A stretch of 64,000 nucleotides of DNA from Escallonia rubra (GCA_033065855.1 JAVXUO010002228.1:1-64000); one strand, 5' to 3'. Shown: positions 49,255 through 61,077, numbered from the stretch's first letter. Numbers and translations are program-made. The notes: generated from the letters alone by a model not told the origin.

Positions 49255-50047
49255 TAGCCTGTTTGTGAGTTTTGAGACGAGAGAAAGGAAAGGAAAAGAA
49301 AAGAAGAGAAAGGAAGAGAAGGGACGACAATTTTCATTCCTCTTGTTTGTGAGTTTAAGAGAGAAAAGAAAATATCATTCATTTCACTTGTTTGTGAGTT
49401 CAACAGAAAAGGAAAGAAAAGACATCCAATTACATATATACCCTTAAACTATATCGTCATATTTCTAACCAAGACCATGATGTATGATGCTAAAAAAATA
49501 TATAATTTTAACTGAAAAATAAATTAGTCATCAATGATATCATACAAAGTTCATACCATATGAATGTAGTAAGTCTTACATCATTGGTTAATGTTACATT
49601 ACTAGTTAATGTTACAAAAGAAAAAAAAATAAGAATTAGTCATGAATTGACTACAAACTTTCCAACATCCAAATATGAATAATGTCACACTAACATCATA
49701 ACAATCAATCATGAGTCAACTCAAACATCTAAAATAATCATTTGTTTATAAGTAAAGTGGGAAGTTCTCGAAAGGAACCTAAAATCTAAAAGTCTTTAAA
49801 ATTTTAGTCTTCATTATTTCAAGGGTAATATGGGTATTTTTAAAATATTACTTACGAGAGTTTACTTTCTCTCCATTTCTTCCAATTTTGGGAGGAAAGA
49901 TTTAGAGACAAAAGGCCCAAATTTTCCTCTCCTTTATCTTCTTTTCTCTTCTAAAAAAACTCACAAACTAGAGAAAAGGAAAGAAATTGTCACTTTCCTT
50001 TTTTTTTCCTCTCTTTTCTCTCCTAAGAAAAACTCGCAAACAAGCTA
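49255..50047. mobile_element. 793-bp MITE inserted beside the gypsy LTR
   Basis: The left end TAGCCTGTTTGTGAGTTTT and the inverted right end TAGCTTGTTTGCGAGTTTT form clear terminal inverted repeats, continuing into GAGAGAAA on both sides. TTA flanks both ends (49252-49254, 50048-50050), which would fit a 3-bp duplication of the PIF/Harbinger kind, although the ends do not look typical of that superfamily. The inner ends are G/A- and C/T-rich, and TTGTTTGTGAGTT recurs at about 49344 and 49388. No transposase is present. Confidence 0.7.
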
Positions 50048-50050
50048 TTA

Positions 50051-51130
50051 CAGCGTATAGGCACTATGCTTCCGATGCGTCGCTCGGATAACTATCATAT
50101 AGCAATTGAGCTATATTTAACCTTCGCACCCAGGTTCCTGTCCCACAAGTAATTGAACTTAACTATCTAAACTCACTGCTTTGAATTCAACGCACATGCA
50201 ATGAATTTGAATCAAACTCTAATACAACATGCTTCCATCGCATTATACTGATACTATATCAGAGGCTCTTTCATTTGCACAATTTACTTAACGATGGTAA
50301 ACTTAACTTCAGCTTAAGGTGCACAAAATTATTTGGTGATGGTCACATGTGACTTGCACCCCACCAACACTAACAGAGATAACCAATAACTATAAGCCCT
50401 CACATATTACGAAGGACAGAAAGTTGTAGCCACCCGACTTTCACTTCACACTTTAACATCTCAAAACAACGAATCCAAATATTGCCAAATTTATCACCAA
50501 GGGACGTGTTATCTTAATATAGCTACGTATTGCATACCTATGATTCTGCATACACTTCACAGAAAGCCGTAGAACTGTAACCATTACGGTTTCGCTGCGC
50601 ACTCTGGTGTCTGACCTTAATGAGTCCAAGCTGCTACCTAATTCGTCACATAGAGATGTGTTCTCTTAACATAATGTAAAATATGACGTTGGATATCTAT
50701 GCATTCATTTCCACTCGAGTGTAAGCCTCTAAGTTATCCCATCACTTCCGATTCATAACCACATTGTTTACCAAAAATCTTTAGTCTTATATTTCGACCA
50801 TCTATTTTCGTTAAACGTTTAAAAGCTTTCAGTTCTAACAACAAGTAACATACGATCTATTATTATGTCTTCAGCCAAGATCTCAATCTTATTCTGGATC
50901 ATCAGATAGATTGTCCAAACCTAATCCACGTTCTCAGAGTCTACTCGCACTTACCGATTATCTGAGGCTTAGGAGTCTACATAACCTCATATTAGGGCAA
51001 GTGAAACTGTGAAAATCCTAAATCAGGTAAAAATATACGCGTATAACATATTGTCAGTTTCCAAAATTATTTGAGAACAAAGCACAACAAAATTCTGATA
51101 AACATCATATTAGCTATAAGCAGTGTTGTT
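50051..51130 (-). mobile_element. degenerate non-coding interior of the gypsy element
   Basis: This follows the MITE and should continue the retroelement next to the LTR at 46857-49194. No pol domain is readable. Two diverged direct copies containing GACGTGTTATCTTAA / GATGTGTTCTCTTAA are about 150 bases apart (about 50503 and 50655). The assignment is by position only. Confidence 0.35.
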
Positions 51131-54100
51131 GCTAAAAATATGCTCCGCACAAATTTCGAAACCCGGGCCTGGACCGATGACCTGCAAGACAGAAAAGGAG
51201 TGACAGTCGGATGGGGTTCCCGACGGAGGACTCTCTGATGCTTAAGTCATAGCGTAGCTACAAGATAGTAACTCTAAAAAAGCATAAAAGACAATGTGTA
51301 TCTGTGTGTGTAGTTGTCCCATACCTGGGGGGTTAAACCTCTTTATATAGTAGTAGGAAAGATAGCCCTAATAGGACTAGGCTATGAACAAATCTAATCA
51401 GGATTGTATTAGGATCCTAAAGGATCACGTGTCTATCTCTGATGATAGAGTTAGAATCCTGATATGATAATTATCAATCTCCCAGTTTGACTGAGATTGT
51501 CGGGTATTCCCCAATTTATTAGGAGTTATATTTGAGTTATATCATAAGCCCCCCAGTTCTTTAGCCAAAATGTTTGGCTGAGGAAGTTTATACCTGGTGT
51601 CTCGAGACACGCGTCAGATTTGTAAGGGCTTCTCCATCCATTTGTAGGGGTAACAATATTTCTCTCTTCCATGTGCTCGGACCTAAGCTCTTGAGAGCTT
51701 AAGCCTTGAAACTTTGCCCAAGTAGTGCGCTAGAACCCTGGCTCTCGAGAGCTAAGGCTTAGAATGTCGCCTGAGTAGGCTATTCGGAATCATCTTTGGA
51801 AAGACGAATCATGGGATCTCGAGATCCTTTAGAGCTGTGCCCCATGGTAGCCTCTCTCGGGAGAGGACACAAAGTTGTGCATGCAAGTTTTTACATGTGC
51901 TAAGTGTTTAAATGTCCCCTCGAGGTGTCACCTATCATTTGGAGGGTTTTCATTTTGTGCAAGTGTGTGCTCTTTAGCTCGACCCGACCACATCATGCTT
52001 GCGTTTTACTTTAACGCGAACTCTTATCATCAGCTAAGAGCTGGCAAAGAAGCCTCGCATTCACTCTTGGCTGGGTTTTGAATTGACGAAGTATGGTGGG
52101 CAATGAATTCACATAGTCATTTGTCGTATCACAGGTTAGAACTATAGCTAAACCGTTCGGATAGAACTCGAGCTCTATCATGTCACCCTTGGGGGTGTTC
52201 GTCCCTCGAGGGACCGTACTAGAGGGCTAGTGGAACATATAGTTCTGGTAAGTGCCCTTGAATGCTGATGGAGCGCAGAGCTCATGTAAATATACCCTCG
52301 GGGGTTTGACGAAACTTAGGAGTTCTCGTCGTATGCGCCCTCGGGGGCGGATGGAGCTCGGAGCTCATGCAAATACCCTCGAGGGTTTGACGGAACTTAA
52401 GAGTTCTCGTCGTATGCACCCTCGGGGGCGAATGGAGCTCCCAGCTCATGCAAATACTCTCGAGGGTTTGACAGAACTTAATAAATCTCGTCGTATGCGC
52501 TAAAAATATGCTCCTCGTAAATACCTTTGGGGGTTTAAAAGAACTTAAAGTTCTCATCTTACACGCCCTTGGGGGCGGATGGAGCTCAAAGCTCATGTGT
52601 GTACCCTTGAGGGTTGACAGAACTTAAAGTTCTCGTCTTACACGCCCTCGGGGGCGGATGGAGCTCAAAGCTCATGAGAGTACCCTTGAGGGTTGACAGA
52701 ACTTAAATTTCTCGTCTTACACGCCCTCGGGGGCGGATGGTTGAGGGTTGACAGAACTTAAAGTTCTTATCTTACACGCCCTTGGGGGCGGATAGAGCTC
52801 AAAGCTCATGAGAGTACCCTTGAGGGTTGACAGAACTTAAAGTTCTCGTCTTACACGCTCTCGGGGGCGGATGGAGCTCAAAGCTCATGAAAATAGCCTG
52901 AGGGTTTGACGGAACTTAAAGTTCTCATCGTACGCGCCCTCGGGGGCGGATGAAGCTCAAAGCTTGTGAAAATACCCTCGAGGTTTGGACGGAACTTAAG
53001 GTTCTCGTCGTACGAGCCCTCGGGGGCGGATGAAGCGCAAAGCTTATAATAATACCCTCGAGGGTTTCGGTCAAAGCAACTTGTTTTCGCTGAGCTAAAT
53101 AATAAGGCGCGGGCATTCAGCCGGTAATATGGCCGCTACAATGAAGCCCCCTGTCTGAGAGTGCATGGGGTATTAGGTCCGTAATATTGTTGATATCATA
53201 AGATATGAAGCCCCCCCCCCCCTCCCCCTCTTTGAGAAGTCGTGGATATATAAAGACGTCTTTTCAGCCTATATGTATGGTCCGATCGCAAGACGACCTG
53301 TAGGAACAATAAAGAAGACCATAATCCATCTGCTCGACTGGACGAGCATATAAAGCTAGAGGACGCGGAATCCGTCTGAGCAAGTTGTCACTGATGATCG
53401 ATAGAGAAGTTGCCGCAGTTTATCAATATACTGAGAATCAACTAGATTCAGTTTGCTTGGTTGCATGAGTTTGAGCTTGCAGTTGTACCAGCATATTAGT
53501 GACGTTATTGGCGAAGTGCTCTGACTCACTAGATGCATTGGTAGCATGCGCCGGTGTGAACATTTGACCGTTCATAGTCGGTCACTGTATGACCAGATAG
53601 AACACAAGATAATAAGAAACGCCGAGTCGGCAAGATGCTACAGTAGAAACCCTAGGCGTGACTTTTAGTTGCAGGGTGCTGTGAATTTGTTCCTCGCTTT
53701 ACAAAGTGATTTATACGTCACTGTTAATGCTTGTAAGTGCAGCCTAAGCCCTTGCATCAAGAAAAAGTGCGTGACTGAAGAAAAAAAAATAGCTTTTAAA
53801 GCAATAAAGCAGATAGCAGTGCAACTATGTTTTTAACATAGAAAATAAGAACGGTGTTCAGACACCGTGGCCCCATCAAGGTTTTTTCGGTTAGTCGACA
53901 GGGGTGTGCTACACTGCATGTCGCAGGTGAGCTTAAAACATCATAGCAGTCGGAAGCCCCGACTTGTGACGTGCTTGCGTTAATTGGCGCAACTAAATAA
54001 CGCTAGACCAAAATAGACATTGGTCTAGGTAATATACCAGCGTATCGGAGAAGCAGCCCTTAGAAGGCTTGCTAGCACCTAGAATTGTAGTCACTTAATT

Positions 54101-54450
54101 TTCTTTAGCGACAAATATATGATGAAGTATACGCCGTTTTTAAAGAAAGTGCAACATATGTTTAAAAAGTAAGATTACGTGGTCTTTAAATTTAAATAGG
54201 CTTTTTCACGAATTACAAGCTCAGTTCTTTAAAATATATGTAGCCTAAGTCTTGTAAACGAGACCCTGTGGGTATAAAATGCAAATATGCATGTCTATGA
54301 GGTAGAAACTATCACGCTTTTACTAGATGTGGCATATGTAAAATACAAAAGACCCTGTGGGTCAAAATTTTAAATATGCATAATTATGGGGTAGTGCAGA
54401 ATTTCAAAAAGATGGATTGCAGCTGATTAATTGGTCTGCCTTTTTCCCTT
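51131..54450. mobile_element. non-coding retroelement-like block (LTR/UTR style)
   Basis: The text contains phrases typical of long gypsy LTRs and leaders: AAGCCCCCCAG after ATATCAT (about 51540), GAAGCCCCCTG and GAAGCCCCCC with a poly-C run (53145 and 53205), and TATATAAAGACG (53248). No coding domain is readable on either strand. It contains the minisatellite at 52243-53070. The boundaries, strand and superfamily are not settled. Confidence 0.4.
52243..53070. repeat. ~80-bp minisatellite, about ten units
   Basis: The anchor CCCTCGGGGGCGGATGG begins at about 52338, 52419, 52498 (a changed unit), 52566, 52645, 52724, 52779, 52859, 52937 and 53017, so the period is 78-81 bases with two shortened units. 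Each unit reads: anchor, AGCTCAAAGCTCATG, ACCCTCGAGGGTT, GACGGAACTTAAAGTTCTCG. Each contains several short inverted repeats (GAGCTC, AGCT, CCCTCGAGGG, GAACTTAAAGTTC). The long reverse-strand frames over it arise from the repeat and are not genes. Confidence 0.93.
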
Positions 54451-54474
54451 TTTTGACGGAAGGGCAGATCCGGC

Positions 54475-55440
54475 CACAGTGAGGACGACAATCGCACCGG
54501 CGGTCGCGATGGTGCAAGCTTAGATGAGAAGCGGCGGCGAGGCTTTTAAATCTCATCGCGGTAGGATACGGCCAGCGACATCACTGACTTGGGCGGCGTG
54601 ACATCGGGACGATGTTGGGGAGCTAGACAAGGAACTAGTAGCGTCGCCGCTGGTCATGGTGGTTGCGCTGCTTGGCGGTGGCTGCCTTACAGATCCTGCT
54701 GCCCTCCTTTTTTCTCTCTCGATCGAAAGTGAGGTGACGCGCTATGGAGGTGGTGGCGTGGTGGCGCACTAGTGGCGCTTCTTGTCTGGGCTTCGGCCGA
54801 CGGTTGAATCTAGACGAGGTGCGGCGGCCATCTCTTAGGGTTTGAACCCTATGCGGCGGCGCCGTTTCTGCCTCTTTTTTTTCCGTTGAGATGTTGTTTG
54901 CTCCAACAACTTGACGGCGGTGGCTGGCAGCTTCGCGACGGTTGGTAGCTGCGGACCGAGCTGCTTGTTGGTCGCAACGATGTTGACTAGGTGGCGCGAC
55001 GTTAGGACCAATGTCGGGGAGCCGGACGGCTGGATGGCGCCGTCGCCGTTGGTTACGGTGGTGACGGGGCCGATGGCATTGCGGTATTGCGAACTTTGAC
55101 CAGCGGTTGTTGTACGGCACCTTCCGGCGTCAGCGCTGACGGTGATGGTGCCGATTGGCGCCACCGATTTCGCTATAACTCCCCGATGGCAGGTGTGCGA
55201 CGGGTTGATGTTGTTTGCCGGCGGTGGCCTGATCGGGACGGTAAAGGCCGGAAGAGTTGCCAGCTCCTTGTCTGCGGTAGTGGTGGAGCTAGCTTCCTTG
55301 GCGACATTAACGGGGCATTGTTTGGTGGTTTAGAAGCATACGCGGCTGCGTGTACGGGTTGTACCTTGTCGCCGCATTGCTCCCGCTGCTTCTTTTCCCT
55401 TTTGCTGGACTTTTTTCCGGAGGTTTGTCGGTGGTTTTGA
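54475..55440. repeat. GC-rich block with an internal diverged duplication
   Basis: GC content rises abruptly over about 1 kb. A segment near 54595-54665 recurs at about 54993-55065: both carry GATGTTGGGGAGC or AATGTCGGGGAGC, then GTCGCCG-TGGT and GGTGGT. Frames on both strands are long only because stops are rare in GC-rich DNA. The content (CGGCGGTGGC units and AAACCCTAAG on the reverse strand) suggests a retroelement leader, but this is unproven. Confidence 0.5.
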
Positions 55441-55468
55441 CACGTTTTTTTTCACCGGAGATAAAATC

Positions 55469-56201
55469 ATAGTTATGAATACCGTACCGGAGTGCGTACT
55501 GTTTTCTCCACGAAAAGGTACGTACCGGTATCGGTACCGTCTCGGCACCGTCTCACGATTTTTATCAACAATATCTATTTGTATTATTTATTTACTGACG
55601 AACTAACAATATATACGTATATTTTTTTACTTACAGTTCCTCCAAAATAAACTGTTTATCTTATAGAGCTTGATTTACCATAGTTTTCAAATAAGCTAGT
55701 TTGTTAAATAATAATATCTTTGAGTTTAAGAATAAGTTGTTTTTGTGTGTATGCATGTGTGTGCGCGAGCGGGTGTGTGTAAAGTAGTATATCATATAAA
55801 TGAAAGAATATGATCAAAGTTTACAGATATGAAGTAATCAAAGATAAGTGAATATTGAAAACTTATCAGGAACATTTTACAAATTGTAATGAATTTTATG
55901 AGCAGAAGGCTACAGAGGCTTTGATTAGTATAATAGAACTTAGAGTATTTTTCTATTTAGTCTATATATGGTTAATTTACAAAATTTCTAACAAAATTTG
56001 TTACTTTTACATTTTTTAAAAGAACCGGTACAAAACACAATATCTCGGTCGGTACGCAATTTTCGGTCGGTATCACCTGTACCGGCCGGTACATCTGGTA
56101 CAGAGCGATATTTTGACCGGTACAAAATTTAAGGCATACCGTACTAGTAAAAGGCAAAAACAGTACATACCGGCCGGTACGGGTACAGTATTGATAACTA
56201 T
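55469..56201. mobile_element. 733-bp terminal-inverted-repeat element rich in CCGGTAC
   Basis: The left end ATAGTTATGAATACCGTACC is matched in reverse at the right end by ATAGTTATCAATACTGTACC. Near both ends the self-complementary motifs ACCGGTAC, GGTACCG, CCGGCCGGTAC and ACCGGTACAA recur many times, while the centre is AT-rich and non-coding. This is a non-autonomous DNA element, possibly hAT-like. I could not find a clear target duplication. An extra CCGGTACC scrap lies at 56259-56285. Confidence 0.65.
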
Positions 56202-56365
56202 GGATATAGAAAGATCCTAAACAGACATTGGATAAAGCAGCTTACTTAAAGGGTTATTGGTCGGTACGGCCGGTACCGATACGAGCATCCAATGGGTTAT
56301 CCTGTAGTGTACCTGACACCATGTCATCGGATATAGAAAGATCCTAAACAGACATTGGATAAAGC
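56202..56365. repeat. exact 37-bp direct repeat
   Basis: The 37 bases beginning GGATATAGAAAGATCC (56202-56238) recur exactly at 56329-56365, an offset of 127 bases. The first copy starts at the base immediately after the inverted-repeat element. Next to it, GCAGCTTACTTAAAGGG (56236) also recurs, slightly changed, at about 57531. Confidence 0.95.
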
Positions 56366-57270
56366 CTAGCTGATGATCTGGGCCTCTGCCCCTGCTGGAC
56401 TTGAGGCTGCTGGGTCTGGGCCTACGGACTTGTTTTTTTCCCTGACGAGGAACACTACTTGTCGATGTACTAGCTGAGGGAATACCAGTTGAAACCATTC
56501 CCTAACTATTTCCAAGTAATATCAATCAATTGTTAATGAGTAATACTCTTCCCTACCATTTTTCACCACTAATCAGCCTCATTTCTCAAGTTATAGATAG
56601 CAAATTTAACCTTTTGGTTCTCACTATAGCCAGTTGCTCACGAATTTCCCCCATTCCGTTAATCTAATTCTCTGCCTCCATAGAGTCCAACACCCCTCTA
56701 AAGTTAGTTGCATTTATTTGGTAAATTCACACAAGGTACTCTCATCTTGAGGTTGTGCATGTCGTTGAATTGAATTTGGTACTCTTTACTGCTAGTTGGT
56801 CAGATTCTTTATCATCAAAGTCAGAATCGGGTTCATAATGTTCGGTTCTTGGTTCTGCTATTCCCCATATTAGGTAGAGGTTCCCCTCTATAATCATAAA
56901 ACCTCCATACAATATATTGTCCAATCTAAGGATTGTCTAGTCAGGTCCCTCCAATACTAGGAAAAGTCCATGCTCATCTTATGCAAGTCTATTGGAATCT
57001 AAACTATCGGGGACTACATACTATTTGCACTGCCAGTGCATCAAGTGTGGACCATACTGATACAATGAACAGTTATGAGGGTTATACTAACACGTGTCTA
57101 AAGAACAACACAATTATAAGTTAAAGGCAGACTTCCTAACTCTACCATCATCCTATCTCACTCTCATTAATCGCAATATGATTCTACAGAATCGTGTTAC
57201 CTATACAATGTAGTTTTGTGCCTACACAATCATAAACCTATACTTTAAAGACCACAAGACCAAACTGCTC
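56366..57270. other. AT-rich repeat debris
   Basis: No gene is recognised. The reverse-strand frame 56217-56498 is Ser/Arg/Pro-rich (RQGKKQVRRPRP) and may be a scrap of retroelement coding DNA. The rest probably belongs to the LINE that is readable just to the right. Confidence 0.3.
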
Positions 57271-58250
57271 TGCTACCAATTATAACACCCTTCTCCCAAG
57301 GCCATCCAGCTTTCTTTAGCTTTTTGGGCCCAGTTAACTTCTTCTAGGTCAGGGAGTTCATTTAACTTCTTCCTGAGTTCGCAATCAAGCTCACAATCCT
57401 CTTTCGTACAAGATTCATTTGAATATTTAGTAATTTTTCTTGCACAGTCCATATATTTTCCACTAGGTTTCCAAATCTATGTTTAATCCAAAATTTAGTT
57501 TTATCCAGAACTGCATTCCCCTTTTTTATGCAGCTTACTTAGAGGGTTATTGACTTTAGGTAAGTCCTAGGCTTCATCCACAATTTGGTTTGCTTGAGGA
57601 GTGAAAATCCACCAAGTTTCGAATCTAAGAGGTAAAAAAAAAGAGCTGCCTGGGTGGAAAGCCTCAACCATTATAGGTCCATGATTTGATCTTGCTATAG
57701 GCAAAGGGGTCAGCAGAGCTTCTCCATGTTAAATTCTCCAAGATTTCTTCTTGCAGAAAACTCTGTCTGATTATTCTTAAGTTATATTCATCCCTTTATA
57801 TTATTTGTCCAGGTCAATAAAGGGCCTTTTGGAGGGAGACTAATTATACAAGTAGCTCTAATCCAACCTTTCGCTCCGGCAGCTCATTTCATGTCGGCAG
57901 CTCCTTGGATTCACCCAAAGTAAAAGCCCAAAGGTGTTGTCTGAGGGATTTAAGGAGGCTAGAGAGTTCCAGAATTCTTTTATGCTTGAGAGTTTTTGGG
58001 GGGGTCCATAGATAGTTAAAAACCAAGAGTTTTTGCAATTTTCTGTTATAATTGCATGAATGGAATTTTGCTTGAATCTAAGAGCTTGAAAGACATATTC
58101 TCTAATTCCAAGCCATCCAAAGGCCTTCACTTACTCCACAGACACCTACGCCCAATCGCCCATGACTTCTCAGAATCTTGAAAATTTGATCTTTCCCGTT
58201 ATCTAGTTCTTATCATGTTTAGTTTCAGCTAAGAAAACGAGACGTGGTTG
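57271..58250 (-). pseudogene. L1 LINE ORF2 fragment: endonuclease and pre-RT linker
   Basis: Reading right to left, PRLVFLAETKHDKN (about 58200-58245) matches the start of the L1 endonuclease domain. The frame 57858-58130 continues with SWFLTIYGPPQK and EFWNSLASLNPSDN, the endonuclease core. Further on, ELRKKLNELPDLEEVNWAQK then ESW (about 57300-57390) matches the linker before reverse transcriptase, where W-x-QK-R-x-WL is typical. Frameshifts and stops break it throughout. The reverse transcriptase itself is not seen. Confidence 0.7.
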
Positions 58251-58511
58251 ATTTTTTTTTATATGGAGAGGCAAGGAAGGCAATTGCTTTCATTTCCAAT
58301 CCCTGAAATTCCAAGTAAATCATGATAATGACTCAAAAAAAACATACTAATTAGGAAGTAAATCTAGAAGACTGGAATATTAGAAAAGTCCTTCTTTATG
58401 GCTTTTGAAATGTAATATTCTTCATCCTTTGAGCTTGCTTCTAAAGGAAAGCTCAATGGTTATGTGTTTCTGATTTTAGAGAACGACACTTTCTCATTCT
58501 AATGGGGAGGA

Positions 58512-59063
58512 TGTTGGATTTGGTCGGTCCAATTCAATTAGGTGGCCTAACGGGTCATACTATGGTTGACTATTTAATTGACTTGGACATTAATTTATTA
58601 AATTGGCTAAATAACATTATGGGCCCATTTAATTTAGCATCCAATACACTAATGATTTATAGTGTATAAAAGGCTTATAGACCCTAATCTCTTAACTTTG
58701 ATGGACGGTTGAGATTTGGCAGACTTTAGGATTGATCCCACTACTCTCTCTATATAAATATATTTTCTTCTTGGAGGCTAGGGTACCATAATGTTTAGCT
58801 ACTCTTTTGCCTCCTAGACTAAAGAAAAAAATACACCACTTTATTCCATCATCAAGAATAGAGAAGAGTAGTGAAGATCAATACCAAAGGGTACGTGTTC
58901 GCTTTCGCATCTTGGCGTTCTTTCATCATCGGAATAAACTCTTGGTAATCTATGGCTTCCTTCGATTCCGGTGAGTTCGTAACCCTATTGTTCTTATGTT
59001 TATGCTATTGTAAGATTCTAATGATCTTGATTAATGGGTCAAGATGAATGAATAATTCTAACA
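58512..59063 (+). repeat. copia 5' LTR
   Basis: It begins TGTTGGATTTGG and ends AATTCTAACA. A TATATAAATATAT box lies at about 58751. It differs from the 3' LTR at about 15 of 552 positions by eye, mostly transitions in the G-to-A or C-to-T sense, as expected for methylated silent copies. Confidence 0.97.
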
Positions 59064-59065
59064 TG

Positions 59066-59078
59066 TGGTATCAGAGCT
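59066..59078 (+). other. primer binding site, initiator tRNA-Met type
   Basis: TGGTATCAGAGCT lies two bases after the 5' LTR and is complementary to the 3' end of plant initiator tRNA-Met, the usual copia primer. Confidence 0.95.
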
Positions 59079-59079
59079 C

Positions 59080-61077
59080 AATATACAATGCCAGGTACAC
59101 CCCAGCAGAATAGTGTAGCTGAACGGCGAAATCATACCCTCATGGATATGGTACGAAGTATGATATGCCAAAGCACTCTACCAGAGTTTTTATGGGTTGA
59201 AGCACTTAAAACAGCTATGCATATTCTTAACAGGTTCCCAGTAAGTCTGTGCCCAAAACACTTTTAGAATTGTGGACACAGAGGAAACCAAGTTTAGAAT
59301 ATTTTCATGTGTGGGGCTGTTTAGCTGAAGCAAAAGTATACAATCCGCATACTATGAAACTCAATCCCAAGACCATAAGTTGTCATTTTATAGGTTATCT
59401 TGAAAGGTCTAAGGGTTTCAGATTTTACTGTCCATCACATACCACTAGAATTGTTGAAACTAGGCGTGCAGTATTTTTTAAGATGCTGAGTATAGTGGGA
59501 GTTGTACACCAAGAATAATAAACCTTGAGAAAATTCAGGATCGTGTTTCTATTCCTGTTATCCTAAAGGTTGGTGCGTCGTTACCTCATAGAGAGGATAA
59601 CGATGTACCCGAGGTAGTACCTAATTATGTGCCCCCTATTACGGATTCTGCTCCAATTCCTGCTAATGAGCAACCTCTTCGAATGTTAGGAAGAGAGAGA
59701 CGGACAACCATCTCTGATGACTATATTGTGTACCTAGATGAGGCTGACTATAATCTAGGCATAGGGAATGGTCCCACATCCTTTAAAGAATATATTATGA
59801 GCGATCACTCAACTCAATGGCTTGAGGCCATGAAAGATGAGTTAGAGTCAATGAAAATAAATGAAGTTTGGGACCTTGTTGACTTGCCTAAAGGGGCCAA
59901 AGCTGTAGGCTGTAAATGGGTCTACAAAACTAAGCTAGATCCTAAAGGTAATGTCGAAAGATACAAGGCTAGACTCGTCGCTAAAGGTTTCACTCAAAGG
60001 GAGGGGATAGATTATAATGAAACATTTTCTCATGTGTCGAAAAAGGATTCCTTTCGAATAGTCATGGCTTTAGTGGCTCATTATGATTTAGAGCTACATC
60101 AAATGGATGTAAAGACTGCATTTCTTAATGGTGACTTGCATGAAATTGTCTATATAACATAACCAAAAGGGTTTATGGTTGAAGGCAAGGAACATATGAA
60201 ATGTCTATTGAAGAAATCCATATACGGATTAAAGCAAGCCTCTAGACAATGGTATCTTAAGTTCCATGATGTGATTAGTAAATTTGGCTTTAAAGAAAAT
60301 GCAGTAAACCAATGTATATACCTAAAGATCAGTGAGAGTAAGTTTATCATTCTAGTTTTGTATGTAGATGATATCTTACTTGCTAGTAGTGATATGCATA
60401 TGTTGCACGAGACCAAAAAAAAAAACTTTATGTCTAAGAATTTGATATGAAAGATCTTGGAGAGGCCTCTTATGTTATAGGCATTGAGATTCACCGAGAT
60501 AGGTCTCGTGGGATATTGGGATTGTCCCAAAGAGCCTATATTGACAAGGTTCTGAAAAGGTTCAATATGCATAATTGTGCTCCCACTATTGCCCCTGTTG
60601 TTAAGGGTGACAAATTTAGTTTGCTACAATGTCCTAGGAACCAACTGGAGCAAGACGAAATTGAGCGTATTCCCTACGCATAAGCAGTAGGGAGTCTCAT
60701 GTATGCTCAAGTCTGTACTCGCCCAGATATAGCGTATGTTGTTGGCATGCTTGGACGTTATCAATAAACCCTAGGAATGGGTCATTGGAAAGCAGCCAAG
60801 AAAGTCATGCGCTACTTACAGGTTACCAAGGATTTCATGCTTACCTATAAGAAGACAGATAACCTTGAAGTTATTGGTTATTCTGATTCTGATTATGCAG
60901 GGTGTGTAAACACCTTTGAGATTATTGATTAAGTACCTCGTTGTGAGGGAAAGAATTCATAATCACATATTGTCTATTCAGCATATCAGTACGACCGCTA
61001 TGTTAACAGATCCCATGACGAAGGGCTTACCACCCAATCTCTTTAGAGAATATTTTGCTAGCATGGGTTTTGGTTGA
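59080..61077 (+). pseudogene. copia pol remnant (integrase C-terminal part, reverse transcriptase, partial RNase H)
   Basis: Integrase text (GTPQQNSVAERRNHTLMDMV, WVEALKTAMHILNR) starts right after the primer site. A missing base near 59236 shifts the frame into ELWTQRKPSLEYFHVWGC. Reverse transcriptase follows (59629-60162: KWVYKTKLDPKGNVERYKAR, QMDVKTAFLNGDLHE), then a TAA at 60160. It continues with KSIYGLKQASRQWY and LYVDDILLAS, a frameshift at an 11-A run (60416-60426), then KDLGEASYVIGIEIHRDRS. RNase H breaks off after SDSDYAGC at about 60900 and jumps to its C-terminal end (STTAMLTDPMTKGLPPNLF). The missing parts and several stops make it non-functional. Confidence 0.93.

Noticed and set aside
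52282-52596. 104-codon reverse-strand frame with repeated SELHPPPRAHTTRT-like units
   Set aside because: It is only a translation of the 80-bp minisatellite; unit-length changes shift the frame elsewhere in the array.
54635-55164. Long overlapping reverse-strand frames of 161 and 109 codons, Arg/Ala/Thr-rich
   Set aside because: Stops are rare in this GC-rich block. No domain is visible, and frames are open on both strands at once.
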